NCBI GenBank assembly: GCA_020636025.1
Contig: JACJYQ010000008.1
Location: 398,988 to 462,987, forward strand
Origin: Lewinellaceae bacterium
GTDB taxonomy: Bacteria; Bacteroidota; Bacteroidia; Chitinophagales; Saprospiraceae
Direction: 5' to 3'
Length of the DNA stretch: 64,000 bases
The notes under the pieces are model-generated. The model ran no database searches. It had not been told where the DNA came from and worked only from the letters and a program-made list of their open reading frames with translations. Of the stretch, positions 24,890 through 35,053 are shown one piece after another. Both the position numbers and the translations under genes were made by a program. How positions within the stretch are numbered: the stretch's first letter is position 1; every line of letters starts with the position of its first letter.

Positions 24890-26419
24890 ATGAGCAATAG
24901 CAAACCCATCAAATCCGCCCTCATTTCGGTTTATTCAAAGGAGGGCCTGGATCCTATTATCCATAAACTACACGAACTCGGAGTAAAGCTGTACAGCACA
25001 GGTGGTACTCAATCCTACATCGAAAAACTCGGGATACCGGTAACTGCCGTAGAAAGTCTGACTGGTTATCCAAGCATATTGGACGGGCGCGTAAAAACGC
25101 TCCACCCTGCTGTATTTGGAGGTCTGTTGGCACGCCGGGAAGAGGCACACCTGTCTCAGCTAAAACAATACGATATCCCGGAAATCGATTGTGTAATGGT
25201 TGATTTGTATCCATTTGAAGATACTGTCGCCACGTCAAATGACGAATCCCAAATCATTGAGAAAATTGATATCGGTGGTGTTTCCCTGATCCGGGCTGGC
25301 GCCAAAAACTGGCGCGATGTGACCGTGATTGCCTCGAAAGAAGAATATCCGATTTTTCAGGAAATGCTAAATACTTCTGGAGCCAACTTGAGCGACGAAA
25401 ATCGCAGAGAACTGGCACGCCGGGCATTTAAGGTTACATCCCATTACGATACCGCCATCTTCAACTGGTTTAATACCGGCAGCGAAGACATAGCCTTTAA
25501 ACAATCCATTCATACACACGAAACCTTGCGTTATGGAGAGAATCCACATCAAAGCGCTGTTTTTCACGGAGATCTCGATAAGCTATTTGACAAATTGAAT
25601 GGCAAGGCGATTTCCTATAACAATCTGGTGGACATCGATGCTGCCATGCAATTGATGCATGAGTTCAAGGGAGGAAAACCGTGTTTTGCCATTTTGAAGC
25701 ATACCAATGCCTGTGGAGTGGCTCAGCGAGACACCCTGCTTCAGTCCTGGGTTGATGCCCTGGCTTGTGACTCTACCTCCGCTTTTGGCGGCATTTTTAT
25801 TTGCAATGCACCTGTTGACCTGGCCACTGCCACAGAGATCAACAAGCTGTTTTATGAAGTATTGATTGCCCCGGATTTTGCTCCGGATGCTCTTGAGTTG
25901 TTAAAGAAAAAAGAAACCCGGATCCTGCTTAAAGCAAAAGACCTTTCGCCTGCTTCACGGTCTTTCAAAAGTTTGTTGAACGGAGTCGTAGAACAAGACA
26001 CGGACCTAAAACTGGAAACAACAGAGGAATTTAAATTGGCTACAAATAGGGCAGCAACGGAAAGTGAAAAATCCGAATTGTTGTTTGCGGTAAAATGTTG
26101 CAAACACCTCAAATCCAACGCCATCGCTCTAGTAAAAAACAATCAACTCATAGGTATGGGCTGCGGACAACCCAACCGGGTAGACGCCCTGCGCCAGGCC
26201 ATCAGCAAAGCCGAATCATTCGGGTTTGATGTGAATGGTGCTGTAATGGCCAGTGATGCCTTTTTCCCGTTTCCGGATTGTGTGGAAATCGCACATGAAG
26301 CTGGCATAAACGCCATTGTTCAGCCAGGTGGCTCCATCAAGGATCAGGACTCTATTGACGCCTGTAACCAGCGCGATATGGCTATGGTTATGACTGGTTT
26401 CCGGCATTTCCGGCATTAA
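24890..26419 (+). CDS. purH: Bifunctional AICAR transformylase / IMP cyclohydrolase
   Basis: A 509-residue PurH. The N-terminal MGS-like cyclohydrolase domain (1-~200) has KSALISVYSKEGLDP, STGGTQSYIEKLGIPV and GGLLARREEAHL; the AICAR transformylase domain (~200-509) has LRYGENPHQSAVF, KHTNACGVA, SAFGGIF and SDAFFPFPDCVE...PGGSIKDQDSI. It performs the last two steps of de novo IMP synthesis. I use the ATG at 24890, where the alignable domain begins; a TTG at 24821 lies inside the promoter box. Length is normal. Confidence 0.95.
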   Translation: MSNSKPIKSALISVYSKEGLDPIIHKLHELGVKLYSTGGTQSYIEKLGIPVTAVESLTGYPSILDGRVKTLHPAVFGGLLARREEAHLSQLKQYDIPEIDCVMVDLYPFEDTVATSNDESQIIEKIDIGGVSLIRAGAKNWRDVTVIASKEEYPIFQEMLNTSGANLSDENRRELARRAFKVTSHYDTAIFNWFNTGSEDIAFKQSIHTHETLRYGENPHQSAVFHGDLDKLFDKLNGKAISYNNLVDIDAAMQLMHEFKGGKPCFAILKHTNACGVAQRDTLLQSWVDALACDSTSAFGGIFICNAPVDLATATEINKLFYEVLIAPDFAPDALELLKKKETRILLKAKDLSPASRSFKSLLNGVVEQDTDLKLETTEEFKLATNRAATESEKSELLFAVKCCKHLKSNAIALVKNNQLIGMGCGQPNRVDALRQAISKAESFGFDVNGAVMASDAFFPFPDCVEIAHEAGINAIVQPGGSIKDQDSIDACNQRDMAMVMTGFRHFRH

Positions 26420-26598
26420 ATCATTTGTGCCTTTTTGGATAAAGTCCGAATGAACAAGCTAATTGACCCCCTTTTTCAAAACCTTTGTATAAAGTTTTAG
26501 CCTTGCAGCATACTATACTGCAACTTGCACCTTTGTAGCAGAACAGTGCAACGCTGTTCGTTATTTCATTTTTATAACCAACCAACAATACATTAGGC

Positions 26599-29367
26599 AT
26601 GAAACAATACCTTAACCTAATTCTTCTCATCGCAATCCTGATACCACTAGGAGCGAAGGCGCAGGACTACCCTGTGTATGATCCCTCTACCATTGATGTT
26701 CCTTACAAGAAGTTTACGCTCACCAATGGGCTTCGCCTGATCGTTCACGAAGACCACAAGGCGCCAATCGTTGCCGTAAATGTTTGGTACCATGTAGGTT
26801 CCAAGAATGAAAAAATGGGCAAATCGGGCTTTGCCCACCTGTTTGAACACTTGATGTTCAATGGTTCCGAGAATTTTAATACCGATTATTTCCAGGCATT
26901 GGAGGCCATAGGCGGTACCGACCTGAACGGAACAACCAATGAGGACAGAACCAACTACTTCCAAAACGTTCCTGTTGGAGCACTAGATCAGGTTCTTTGG
27001 CTTGAAAGTGATCGTATGGGTCACCTGATCGGAGCCATTGATCAGGCTAAACTCGATGAACAACGTGGAGTTGTTCAGAACGAAAAACGCCAGGGAGAAA
27101 ACCAGCCTTATGCGAAAGGCTGGGATATCATACAGAAAGCCTGTTATCCTCCATATCACCCTTACGGACACACGGTTATTGGAGAAATGGAAGACCTGAA
27201 TGCGGCATCTCTCGAGGATGTGCATGAATGGTTCAAATCCTACTATGGAGCGGCAAATGCCGTTTTGGTAATCGCCGGTGACATTACAGCCGATGAAGCC
27301 TACGAAAAAGCCTTGAAGTACTTTGGAAATATTCCTTCCGGGCCAACCATTTCACGTCCGGGAGTTGATTTGTACCGTCGTCATGATGACACTCGTGCTG
27401 AATACCAGGACAGGGTTCCGAATCAAAAGATAACCATGGTTTGGAATACAGTACAGTGGGGAACACAGGAAGGCGTTTGGCTCGATCTGGCTTCTGATGT
27501 ACTGGCTGCTGGCAAGAACAGTCGCTTGTACAAAACGCTGGTATATGAAAAGCAGCTCTGCGATCGTGCAGCAGCTTTTGTTGGCCCAAGTGAAATTTCC
27601 GGCAATTTTATGGTAGACGCAACCATAAAACAGGGAAAGTCCTTGGAAGAAGTGGAAAATGCCATTAATGAAGTGCTGGAAGATTTCCTGACAAATGGTC
27701 CAACCGAAGAAGAATTGAATCGTGTGAAAGCATCCTATTTCGCCAACTTTATAAAACGTCTGGAACGTATTGGTGGATTTGGTGGCAAAAGTGATCTGCT
27801 GGCTGAGAACGAGGTATACGGAGGAAGTCCGGATGCCTATAAAAAGAGACTGGCCTGGTACAAAGAGACCACAGCCAAAAACATACACGATGTTGTAAAG
27901 AAGTACCTGAGCGATGGCCGTTTTACGCTAGTATGCAATCCATTCCCTGAATACTCAGTGAGTGGAACCGAAGCAGACAGAAGTCAGCCACCGGCAGTGG
28001 ACACAAAAGTTACAGCGGCTTTCCCTGACCTTCAGCGCACGACACTCAAAAACGGTATGAAGGTAGTACTCGCCCGTCGTACAGAAAGCCCTACCATTGC
28101 CGCAAGCCTGATGTTTGATGCAGGATACTGCTCAGATAACTTTGGAGGTTCACTTGGTCTGGCAGATCTCAGCATGAATATGCTTGATGAAGGCACCAAA
28201 TCATTGAATTCACTTCAAATCAATGAGAAGCTTCAATTGCTGGGAGCAAGCCTGAACACTGGCAGCGACCTGGATTTCTCTTATGTAAATCTCAATGCCC
28301 TTAAGCAAAGCTTTGATCAGAGCCTGAACCTGATGGCCGACGTTGTACTAAACCCTTCTTTCCCGGAGGCCGATTTCAAAAGGTTACAGGCGCAGCAGAT
28401 CGCCGGTATCAAAAATGAAAAGAAAAGCCCGCAAGGAATGGTAATGAGGGTGGTACCGCCACTGCTTTACGGAGAAGGACATCCATACGCTATGCCACTC
28501 ACAGGCTCAGGGGATGAAGAATCCGTTGATAAAATGACCCTCGAAGATGTAAAAGGGTTTTACACTCGCTGGTTAAGACCAAACAATGCCACCATTGTGG
28601 TAACCGGAGATATCACCATTGAAGAATTAAAATCAAAACTGGAGAAGCAATTTGGAAGCTGGAAAAAAGGTGATGTGCCTAAAAAAGTTATTCCTGAAGT
28701 TAAGGAAAGCGCTTCCAAAAACCGGATTTACCTGGTGGACCGCCCGGAAAGTCAACAAAGCCTCATTGTATCAGGATATCTGACCAATCCTTATGGCACC
28801 ATGGATGAGACTGCTGTGGAGCAAATGAATAATGTACTTGGCGGTGACTTTACCAGTCGCATCAATATGAATATCCGTGAAGATAAGCATTGGTCCTACG
28901 GTTCTCGATCCATGATCCTGAATACCAGCGCCCAACGCCCTTATATAGTGTATGCTCCTGTTCAAACGGATAAAACAAAAGAAAGTATTCAGGAGGTAAT
29001 GAAAGAGATGAATGACTATGTAGGAGATAAGCCAATTACACAGGCTGAGTTTGACAAAACCAAACAGAATACAGTACTGCAAATGAGTGGCATGTGGGAA
29101 ACCAACGCTGCAGTGAACGCCAGTGTTCGCAACCTGGTACGCTTCAAACTGGCTGATGACTACTGGAAAAAATACAGTGACAAGGTTCAGAGCCTGTCAT
29201 TGAAAGATGTCCAGCTAACTGCCAAGGCAATGGTTAAGCCACATGATATGGGCTGGTTCCTGGCAGGTGATGCTGCCAAGACTTTGCCCGGTTTGAAGGA
29301 ACTTGGCATGGAAGTAATTCAAATCGATGCCGATGGAAAAGTAGTTAGCAAAAAGGTTAAGCCTTAA
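26599..29367 (+). CDS. Secreted M16 family zinc metallopeptidase (two-repeat, pitrilysin-like)
   Basis: A 922-residue exported peptidase. Signal peptide ends GAKAQ (~22). The first M16 half carries the inverted zinc motif His80-Leu-Phe-Glu-His84 (GFAHLFEHLMF) with further glutamates in NEKRQGENQ; the second half (~490-922) has the same fold but degenerate residues (SLGLADLSMNML), as usual for fused M16 proteins. It degrades peptides in a closed clamshell in the periplasm. It has an upstream AT-rich leader and a strong terminator. Single gene. Confidence 0.92.
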   Translation: MKQYLNLILLIAILIPLGAKAQDYPVYDPSTIDVPYKKFTLTNGLRLIVHEDHKAPIVAVNVWYHVGSKNEKMGKSGFAHLFEHLMFNGSENFNTDYFQALEAIGGTDLNGTTNEDRTNYFQNVPVGALDQVLWLESDRMGHLIGAIDQAKLDEQRGVVQNEKRQGENQPYAKGWDIIQKACYPPYHPYGHTVIGEMEDLNAASLEDVHEWFKSYYGAANAVLVIAGDITADEAYEKALKYFGNIPSGPTISRPGVDLYRRHDDTRAEYQDRVPNQKITMVWNTVQWGTQEGVWLDLASDVLAAGKNSRLYKTLVYEKQLCDRAAAFVGPSEISGNFMVDATIKQGKSLEEVENAINEVLEDFLTNGPTEEELNRVKASYFANFIKRLERIGGFGGKSDLLAENEVYGGSPDAYKKRLAWYKETTAKNIHDVVKKYLSDGRFTLVCNPFPEYSVSGTEADRSQPPAVDTKVTAAFPDLQRTTLKNGMKVVLARRTESPTIAASLMFDAGYCSDNFGGSLGLADLSMNMLDEGTKSLNSLQINEKLQLLGASLNTGSDLDFSYVNLNALKQSFDQSLNLMADVVLNPSFPEADFKRLQAQQIAGIKNEKKSPQGMVMRVVPPLLYGEGHPYAMPLTGSGDEESVDKMTLEDVKGFYTRWLRPNNATIVVTGDITIEELKSKLEKQFGSWKKGDVPKKVIPEVKESASKNRIYLVDRPESQQSLIVSGYLTNPYGTMDETAVEQMNNVLGGDFTSRINMNIREDKHWSYGSRSMILNTSAQRPYIVYAPVQTDKTKESIQEVMKEMNDYVGDKPITQAEFDKTKQNTVLQMSGMWETNAAVNASVRNLVRFKLADDYWKKYSDKVQSLSLKDVQLTAKAMVKPHDMGWFLAGDAAKTLPGLKELGMEVIQIDADGKVVSKKVKP

Positions 29368-29389
29368 TGTTTTGATCTACAAAAAAATT

Positions 29390-29424
29390 GGGGGATAGCA
29401 GACTTTTCTGCCATCCCCCTTTTC
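29390..29424 (+). terminator. Terminator after the M16 peptidase gene
   Basis: A 13-bp stem (GGGGGATAGCAGA / TCTGCCATCCCCC, one mismatch) with a CTTT loop and a following T-run; an A-run precedes the stem, so it could also act on the converging transcript. Confidence 0.88.
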
Positions 29425-29441
29425 ATTTTACTTCGGTCCAA

Positions 29442-30089
29442 TTAGAAAGTAGGACATCCGTAGCGAAGCTTGCCTTTTTTGCCGAGCTTCAATTTAAAAC
29501 TTCTCTTTTTTACTTTTCGTGATGGTTTGTAGAAGCGCTTGGAGGATTTAACCTTTTTAGCAGAACGGGCAGTTGTTTGCTTGCTGCTTGTGCTTGTAGT
29601 TTTTACCTCTTCGAGCTTCTGTTCCTGTGCTTCGGTCACTGCATGTGTATTTTCAACAGCAACATTGGCGACTGGAGTAGCTTCTGGAATTTCATTAATA
29701 ACAGGTGCAGCAAATTCCTGGTTTTGAGCAGACTCAACTGACGATGCAACCGCAACGGCGGGCATTGTTGATGTAGACGCGCTCAATGTTACAGATGGCT
29801 TGCTGCGGGCAGTCAACCACACATCTTCTCCTTTGGACACATCAATCATTGGAGCAACCGGTGGCTTGGGTGGAGCGACTGTTACGCGAATAACATCGCC
29901 CATGCCCACCGAGTTGTTAAGTGCTGCGAGTACCTCATCATCAGAGGCTGCTTTGTCTTTGTACACAACTGTGGTGAAGTTGTATTTATCATCCGTATGC
30001 TGGGAAGTGATCTGGGCATTTGCACCAAAGGACACAGCCAGTAAAACGGCCAAAAATGCGTTTTTGCGAGAATTCAGATGGTAAATCAT
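29442..30089 (-). CDS. Secreted protein with low-complexity middle and Lys/Arg-rich C-terminus
   Basis: A 215-residue protein of unknown family. Signal peptide ~1-26 (ending GANAQ), a short conserved-looking segment (DDKYNFTTVVYKDKAASDDE), a Pro/Ala/Ser/Thr/Val-rich linker (~75-160) and a strongly basic tail (~165-210, repeated KK/KR/SK) ending LRYGCPTF. The basic tail on an exported protein suggests electrostatic binding to LPS, DNA or acidic polymer outside the membrane; this is inference. It lies between the M16 gene and the OmpA-family gene, 100 bp downstream of the latter on the same strand. Confidence 0.65.
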   Translation of the reverse strand: MIYHLNSRKNAFLAVLLAVSFGANAQITSQHTDDKYNFTTVVYKDKAASDDEVLAALNNSVGMGDVIRVTVAPPKPPVAPMIDVSKGEDVWLTARSKPSVTLSASTSTMPAVAVASSVESAQNQEFAAPVINEIPEATPVANVAVENTHAVTEAQEQKLEEVKTTSTSSKQTTARSAKKVKSSKRFYKPSRKVKKRSFKLKLGKKGKLRYGCPTF

Positions 30090-30190
30090 GTTTTTGAATT
30101 TTTGACCCTGAAGTCCGGATTAAGGTTAAGGGTTGTGAGGAAATAGAATTTTTTATTTGAATATGTACAGTTGAAAAACCGTGCCAAAAA

Positions 30191-31435
30191 TTATTTAGAA
30201 CCGGTCAGGCTGCTTAATTTTTTTCTGCGCTCCTGTTCTAAGTTCCTGGTTTTCTGCTGCTCCAGTTCTTTCGCCTTTTTTTCCTGATCAATGATCTTTT
30301 TGTAAAGCTGTTTGTCCTCAATGATCTGCTTGAGGGTTTTGAACCACATAGGGTCGTCTTCAATCACACCCGTGATTTTAATTTCGGTTCTGCGGTTTTG
30401 CTGGTGGTCAGATTCTGAGCAGTTTACACCATTACCGCAGCTGTTTACCAATTGAGACTCTCCATATCCTTTTGACGTGATTTTAGTAGAATCGATGTGT
30501 TGCTTATCAACCAGATAGGCTACCGCAGAAGCCGCACGCTTGTCGGAAAGCAGCATGTTGTAATCATCGCTACCACGGGAATCGGTATGTGAACCGAGCT
30601 CAATGGTGATACCAGGGTTGTCTTTCAGAAAAACTGCCAGGTTATCCAGCGTGCTGGCTGCCTCCGGACGGATGGCCCACTTGTCGAAATCATAATAGAT
30701 GTTATTCAACTGGAAACGTTTGCCAATGGCAATAGAATCCAGGTCAATGGTTCCCAAAAAATGCCCGATTTCGTTGTTATGGGTCATTAGTGGTACCAAG
30801 TCTGGCTCCTGAATACCCATACCGTCTACGCAGAGAATACAACCATTCACATTCACATATACCTCAATACGGCGGTTCAGGTAGCCTTTTTTACGTACCA
30901 AAACTGTGTAGTGGTTTCCTTCTGCAAAAGAGAAGTTGAAGGTAGATTTGGCCAGTTTTTCAATGGTCAATACCTGCTCGGCAGTGGTATTGTTGTAAAT
31001 CTCAACCTTGCAGTCGCGCAAGGTGTTGATCGTATTGTGCTCGTATGCTTTGTCAAAAATGGTAATATCAAATTCATAACCCGATTTTCTGCCCAAACCA
31101 AGGTTGGCCTGAAGTGGGCCATCAGCAGGGGACAGAATTTGCTCGGAATCAAAGTAAGTGGCTTTTTCCGCCAATACGCGATAGCGGGCCATTTTAGGCA
31201 CTTTGATTTTGTATGAACCTGAAGCATCTGTTTCGGCTTGCGCCAGCGACGCCTTCATCATATCATCAAACACGGTTACCCTTGCCTGATTCAAAGCCGT
31301 ACCAGATACCTCATCAAATACTTTACCCTCCACTGTAACAGTTGCAGGGGACTTCACATTTTTAGTGAAAATCTGAGCGCTGGCAAATACCGGGCTCAGC
31401 AAAGAAATGACTATCAAAAATTTCAGATACCGCAT
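30191..31435 (-). CDS. OmpA-family protein with N-terminal carboxypeptidase-regulatory-like domain
   Basis: A 414-residue exported protein. Signal peptide ends FASAQ (~21). Residues ~28-115 form a CarboxypepD_reg-like beta-sandwich (VTVEGKVFDEVSGTAL). Residues ~245-360 are an OmpA C-terminal peptidoglycan-binding domain (YYDFDKWAIRPEAASTLDNL, LGSHTDSRGSDDYN, DKRAASAVAYL, NRRTEIKI). The end is a charged coiled coil (~370-414). It tethers the outer membrane to peptidoglycan; related proteins occur with T9SS and gliding loci, but none of those genes is adjacent. Confidence 0.88.
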   Translation of the reverse strand: MRYLKFLIVISLLSPVFASAQIFTKNVKSPATVTVEGKVFDEVSGTALNQARVTVFDDMMKASLAQAETDASGSYKIKVPKMARYRVLAEKATYFDSEQILSPADGPLQANLGLGRKSGYEFDITIFDKAYEHNTINTLRDCKVEIYNNTTAEQVLTIEKLAKSTFNFSFAEGNHYTVLVRKKGYLNRRIEVYVNVNGCILCVDGMGIQEPDLVPLMTHNNEIGHFLGTIDLDSIAIGKRFQLNNIYYDFDKWAIRPEAASTLDNLAVFLKDNPGITIELGSHTDSRGSDDYNMLLSDKRAASAVAYLVDKQHIDSTKITSKGYGESQLVNSCGNGVNCSESDHQQNRRTEIKITGVIEDDPMWFKTLKQIIEDKQLYKKIIDQEKKAKELEQQKTRNLEQERRKKLSSLTGSK

Positions 31436-31799
31436 GTCAATTTAGTTTTTGGAAATGACTGACTAGTTTTATCGTTGATGAGTATAGACGTGCGAACTGC
31501 GTGCCAGTACTGAAAACATCTCCGCGTTTAACGAAACATTAATGTTGGTTTTCTTCCTTGCGTTAACAATTTTGTTATTGCAAATCCATTCAGATGTGGA
31601 TATGTGTGCGGACAAGTGAAAGTGTACCCAGCATATATTATAAATAATTAAAAACCAAATGATTGTAATTTTCATAATTTACAGTTGCTGCCAAATTTTA
31701 TTCAAATTTCGAGCCTTAATTGTGTTAAAATCAGAACTTGATTTGGCCAGTTTTTTTACCATGAAAAAATTTTTAAAAAATTTTTACTAAGCCCCTACA
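31436..31799. other. Divergent AT-rich spacer
   Basis: 364 bp between two divergently transcribed genes. It is very AT-rich near 31650-31795 with runs of A and T. It should hold promoters for both sides, but I could not pick a convincing TTTG/TAnnTTTG pair. No gene-like frame beyond a nine-codon ATG frame at 31761. Confidence 0.4.
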
Positions 31800-33626
31800 T
31801 TGGCAGTTCAAATCATTGAAAAAAGACCTTGTATTGTGAATCCGACTAATATAAAAGACCCAGAATACTTCCATAAAGTAGTAGATTGCCAGTATGCATG
31901 CCCTGCACATACGCCAGTTCCCGAGTACATCAGACTGATTGCTGCCGAGCGGTATACCGAGGCATATATGATCAACTGGGAATCCAATGTTTTCCCTGGC
32001 GTCTTGGGCCGAACCTGCGACCGTCCGTGTGAACCAGCCTGTCGTCGTGGCCGCGTGGAGGAAGAACCGGTTGCCATTTGCCGCCTCAAACGCGTTGCTG
32101 CCGACTATAAAGGAGATGTGAAAAATCTCATGCCCAAAGGCCCATTTACCCCCAATGGTAAAAAAATCGCGCTAATTGGCGGCGGCCCTGCCTCTCTGAC
32201 GGTGGCCCGTGACCTGGCGCCACTTGGCTATGAAATTCACTTGTTTGATGAACAGCCAGCCGGAGGCGGAATGATGCGCAGCCAGATTCCATCATTCAGA
32301 TTACCTGAATCCGTATTGAATGAAGAAGTAGGGTATATTCTGGATCTGGGCATTCACGCACAGTTCCGCACTTATGTTTCCAGTATGAAAGATATGCTTG
32401 GAAAAGGCTATGATGCCATTTTTGTAGGAACCGGGGCGCCCAGAGGACGTGATTTAAATGATTTGCCCGGAAGGCAGGAAGCAGGTGATCACATTCAGAT
32501 TGGTATTGAGTTTTTGGCCAATGTAGCCTTTGAGCATACCAGCAAAATTGGGAAAAAGGTTTTGGTATTGGGAGGAGGAAATACAGCCATGGACTGTTGC
32601 CGCACTTCACGTCGCCTGGGTGGAGAAGATGTGAAAGTGGTGGTAAGAAGTCCAAAAGCGGAGATGAAAGCCTCTCCTTGGGAAATTGAAGATGCTGTAC
32701 ATGAAGATATTCCAATTTATGAAAATCATGTTCCCAAGTCTTTTGTCGTGGAAAATGGCAAACTCAAAGGCATGATGTTCGAACTTGTGCGTGCCGAATA
32801 TGATGAAAAAGGCAAGAGAAAGCTCATTCCAACCGGCGAACCAGATGTTTTCTTTGAAGCGGATGATGTTTTGATCGCGGTGGGTCAGGAAAATGCGTTC
32901 CCCTGGGTTGAACGCGATCTTGGAATTGAATTTGACAAATGGGAGGTTCCAATATTAAATAAGGAGAGTTTCCAGTCAACGCTCCCCCATGTATTTTTTG
33001 GTGGGGATGCAGCTATGGGTCCTAAAAACGTTATTACGGCTGTTGCCCAGGGACACACTGCTGCGGTTTCCATTGATCTATTCTGTCAGGAAAAGAGTCT
33101 TACAGAGGGACGGCCATCACCACTTACTAACCTGATTCACCAGAAAATGGGCATCCACGAATGGATGTATGACAGTTCTGTAGCATCCGACCTGCGGTAT
33201 CAGGTGCCACATGCAGACAAGGTTAAATCCTTGAAAGACAGGCTTATGGAAGTGGAATTGGGTTACGATGACCAATTGGCTTTCAAAGAAGCGCAGCGCT
33301 GTCTAAACTGCGATGTGCAAACCGTGTTCAGCACCTCACGCTGTATTGAGTGTGATGCCTGTGTGGACATTTGTCCAACAGATTGCATCACGTTCACAGA
33401 AAATGGTGAAGAGGAAGACCTTCGAAACAGGCTTTCTGCGCCAGCCCATGAATTGGACCAAGATCTGTATGTCTCAGAGGAATTACCTACCAAACGGGTA
33501 ATGGTTAAGGACGAAAATGTATGCTTGCACTGTGGTTTGTGCGCCGAGCGCTGCCCTACCGCCGCCTGGGATATGCACAAATACCTGTACAACACTGCAA
33601 AAGCCGGCGGAATGAAATATGCCTAA
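31800..33626 (+). CDS. GltD-like FAD/NAD(P)H oxidoreductase fused to 2x[4Fe-4S] ferredoxin domain
   Basis: A 608-residue electron-transfer protein. N-terminal Fe-S cluster region with CQYACPAHTPVPEYI and GRTCDRPCEPACRRG (Fer4_20 type); FAD site IALIGGGPASLTVARDL (~122-138); NAD(P) site VLVLGGGNTAMDCCRTSRRLG region (~255-275); C-terminal two [4Fe-4S] sites CIECDACVDICPTDC and CLHCGLCAERCPTA. It probably passes electrons between NAD(P)H and ferredoxin or directly to the KorAB enzyme downstream. The start is TTG at 31800, because no ATG gives the conserved N-terminus. The 3' end overlaps the glycosyltransferase gene by 8 bp. Confidence 0.85.
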   Translation: MAVQIIEKRPCIVNPTNIKDPEYFHKVVDCQYACPAHTPVPEYIRLIAAERYTEAYMINWESNVFPGVLGRTCDRPCEPACRRGRVEEEPVAICRLKRVAADYKGDVKNLMPKGPFTPNGKKIALIGGGPASLTVARDLAPLGYEIHLFDEQPAGGGMMRSQIPSFRLPESVLNEEVGYILDLGIHAQFRTYVSSMKDMLGKGYDAIFVGTGAPRGRDLNDLPGRQEAGDHIQIGIEFLANVAFEHTSKIGKKVLVLGGGNTAMDCCRTSRRLGGEDVKVVVRSPKAEMKASPWEIEDAVHEDIPIYENHVPKSFVVENGKLKGMMFELVRAEYDEKGKRKLIPTGEPDVFFEADDVLIAVGQENAFPWVERDLGIEFDKWEVPILNKESFQSTLPHVFFGGDAAMGPKNVITAVAQGHTAAVSIDLFCQEKSLTEGRPSPLTNLIHQKMGIHEWMYDSSVASDLRYQVPHADKVKSLKDRLMEVELGYDDQLAFKEAQRCLNCDVQTVFSTSRCIECDACVDICPTDCITFTENGEEEDLRNRLSAPAHELDQDLYVSEELPTKRVMVKDENVCLHCGLCAERCPTAAWDMHKYLYNTAKAGGMKYA

Positions 33627-35046
33627 ACTCAGTACTGGCTGGATCATTACCACAACGGTTTTTATGGCGCTCTTGTTACCATCATTGGTTCAGCAGGGCA
33701 TGTTCCTCGATGGGGTTAGTTATGCTTCCATTGCCCGGAACATGGCAGAAGGCAAAGGCTCGTTTAGCAGCCCGCATTATACTGAATCCTTATATCCGGT
33801 TTGCTATGAACAACCTCCACTGGGATTGTGGCTTCAATCGCTGTTTTTCCGCGTTTTTGGTGATCATTTTTGGGTGGAGCGGTTCTATTGCCTGATAATG
33901 GCCCTTAGCACCGCCAAAGTGCTCCAGATGAATTGGGTTGTGTATAAATCGATTGATCAACTGCATAAGGATCAAAAAACATTCAAAAATGATAATTCCT
34001 GGCTTGCTGTTTTGATATGGATTTGCACCCCGGTGGTTTTTTGGGCCTATTCAAACAATATGCTGGAATGCACCATGAGTCTGTTTGTGTTGCTGGCAAC
34101 ATGGTCGGCCGGAAAATGGCTACTAAGTAAAAATGCAGGCTTCCTGATATTGTCGGCAATATTTACCGCCATGGCTGTTCTTACAAAGGGTCCAGTTGGT
34201 TTTTTCCCGCTTGTGGCACCGGTAGTAGCCAGTATTACCCTAAAACAAGGTAAGTTAATGTTAGCCGTCTTTCATAGCTTCATAATATCAATGGTCTGTA
34301 TAGGTTCCTTAATGGTGGTCATAAGATGGATACCGGGCATGGCTCAATTCACTGATGGGTATTTGCAGACACGTTTGTTGCCTACCTTAGGTGGAGTAAG
34401 AGATGAATTTGTTAGCAACCGATTTCATTTTTTGATAGATCTAATTTCTCAACTTGCCTTGCCACTGGTAATTTTATCGGCCATGTTTCTCTTTACTAAA
34501 TCTTCAAGGGGGGGAATAAATAATCTTGCCTGGTTTTTTCTGGCAATTGGCTTGGCGGGGAGCTTTCCGCTGTTGTTGTCGCCTAAGCAATCACTTCATT
34601 ACCTAGTGCCATCGATCAGCTTTTTTGCCATTGGTATGGCCATGTTTATGGAAAGTTTAATGAATGAGCGTAGCCGGTTTAGTCCCTTCCTTACAATTGC
34701 TGGAAAGAATTTGACTATGGTTAGCTGGCTTGTTTTTTGCGCAGTATTATTAGTATCAGGTTTATGTTGGGGTAAATTCAAGAGAGATGAGCTGCTTATT
34801 TCTGAAATTACAAACCTGAGTTTGGAGGTGCCAGCTAACACCATTCTCGGTTCGAAAGAAGACCTTGCCATTAATTGGACCTTGGTTGCTTATCTTTCCA
34901 GAATAGCCAACATAAGTTTGGACTCCAAAAAACAACACGAATACTTTTTGACAAAAAAAAATGAAAACACACCGCTTGAATACCAATTATTCAACGACAA
35001 TTTGACTTCATTCAGGCTCTGGAAGCGCCTGGATATCAACGGATAA
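33619..35046 (+). CDS. GT-C fold glycosyltransferase (ArnT/PMT-like, GT39/83 type)
   Basis: A 475-residue membrane protein with ~11 helices. The N-terminal loop has the acidic DGVSYASIARNMAEGKGSF motif, followed by YEQPPLGLWLQSLFFRVFGDHFWVERF, which is typical of ArnT-like lipid-linked sugar transferases; FTAMAVLTKGPVGFFPL lies further on. It uses polyprenyl-phosphate sugars to modify lipid A, protein or another envelope target; the acceptor is unknown. It overlaps the preceding oxidoreductase gene by 8 bp and precedes lspA by 7 bp, so it is embedded in the korAB transcription unit. Confidence 0.83.
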   Translation: MPKLSTGWIITTTVFMALLLPSLVQQGMFLDGVSYASIARNMAEGKGSFSSPHYTESLYPVCYEQPPLGLWLQSLFFRVFGDHFWVERFYCLIMALSTAKVLQMNWVVYKSIDQLHKDQKTFKNDNSWLAVLIWICTPVVFWAYSNNMLECTMSLFVLLATWSAGKWLLSKNAGFLILSAIFTAMAVLTKGPVGFFPLVAPVVASITLKQGKLMLAVFHSFIISMVCIGSLMVVIRWIPGMAQFTDGYLQTRLLPTLGGVRDEFVSNRFHFLIDLISQLALPLVILSAMFLFTKSSRGGINNLAWFFLAIGLAGSFPLLLSPKQSLHYLVPSISFFAIGMAMFMESLMNERSRFSPFLTIAGKNLTMVSWLVFCAVLLVSGLCWGKFKRDELLISEITNLSLEVPANTILGSKEDLAINWTLVAYLSRIANISLDSKKQHEYFLTKKNENTPLEYQLFNDNLTSFRLWKRLDING

Positions 35047-35053
35047 GTAAGGC

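Noticed and set aside
27352..27888. 178-codon open frame on the minus strand inside the M16 peptidase gene
   Set aside because: Antisense to a clear, conserved coding frame; its residues show no domain and its codon pattern mirrors the real gene.
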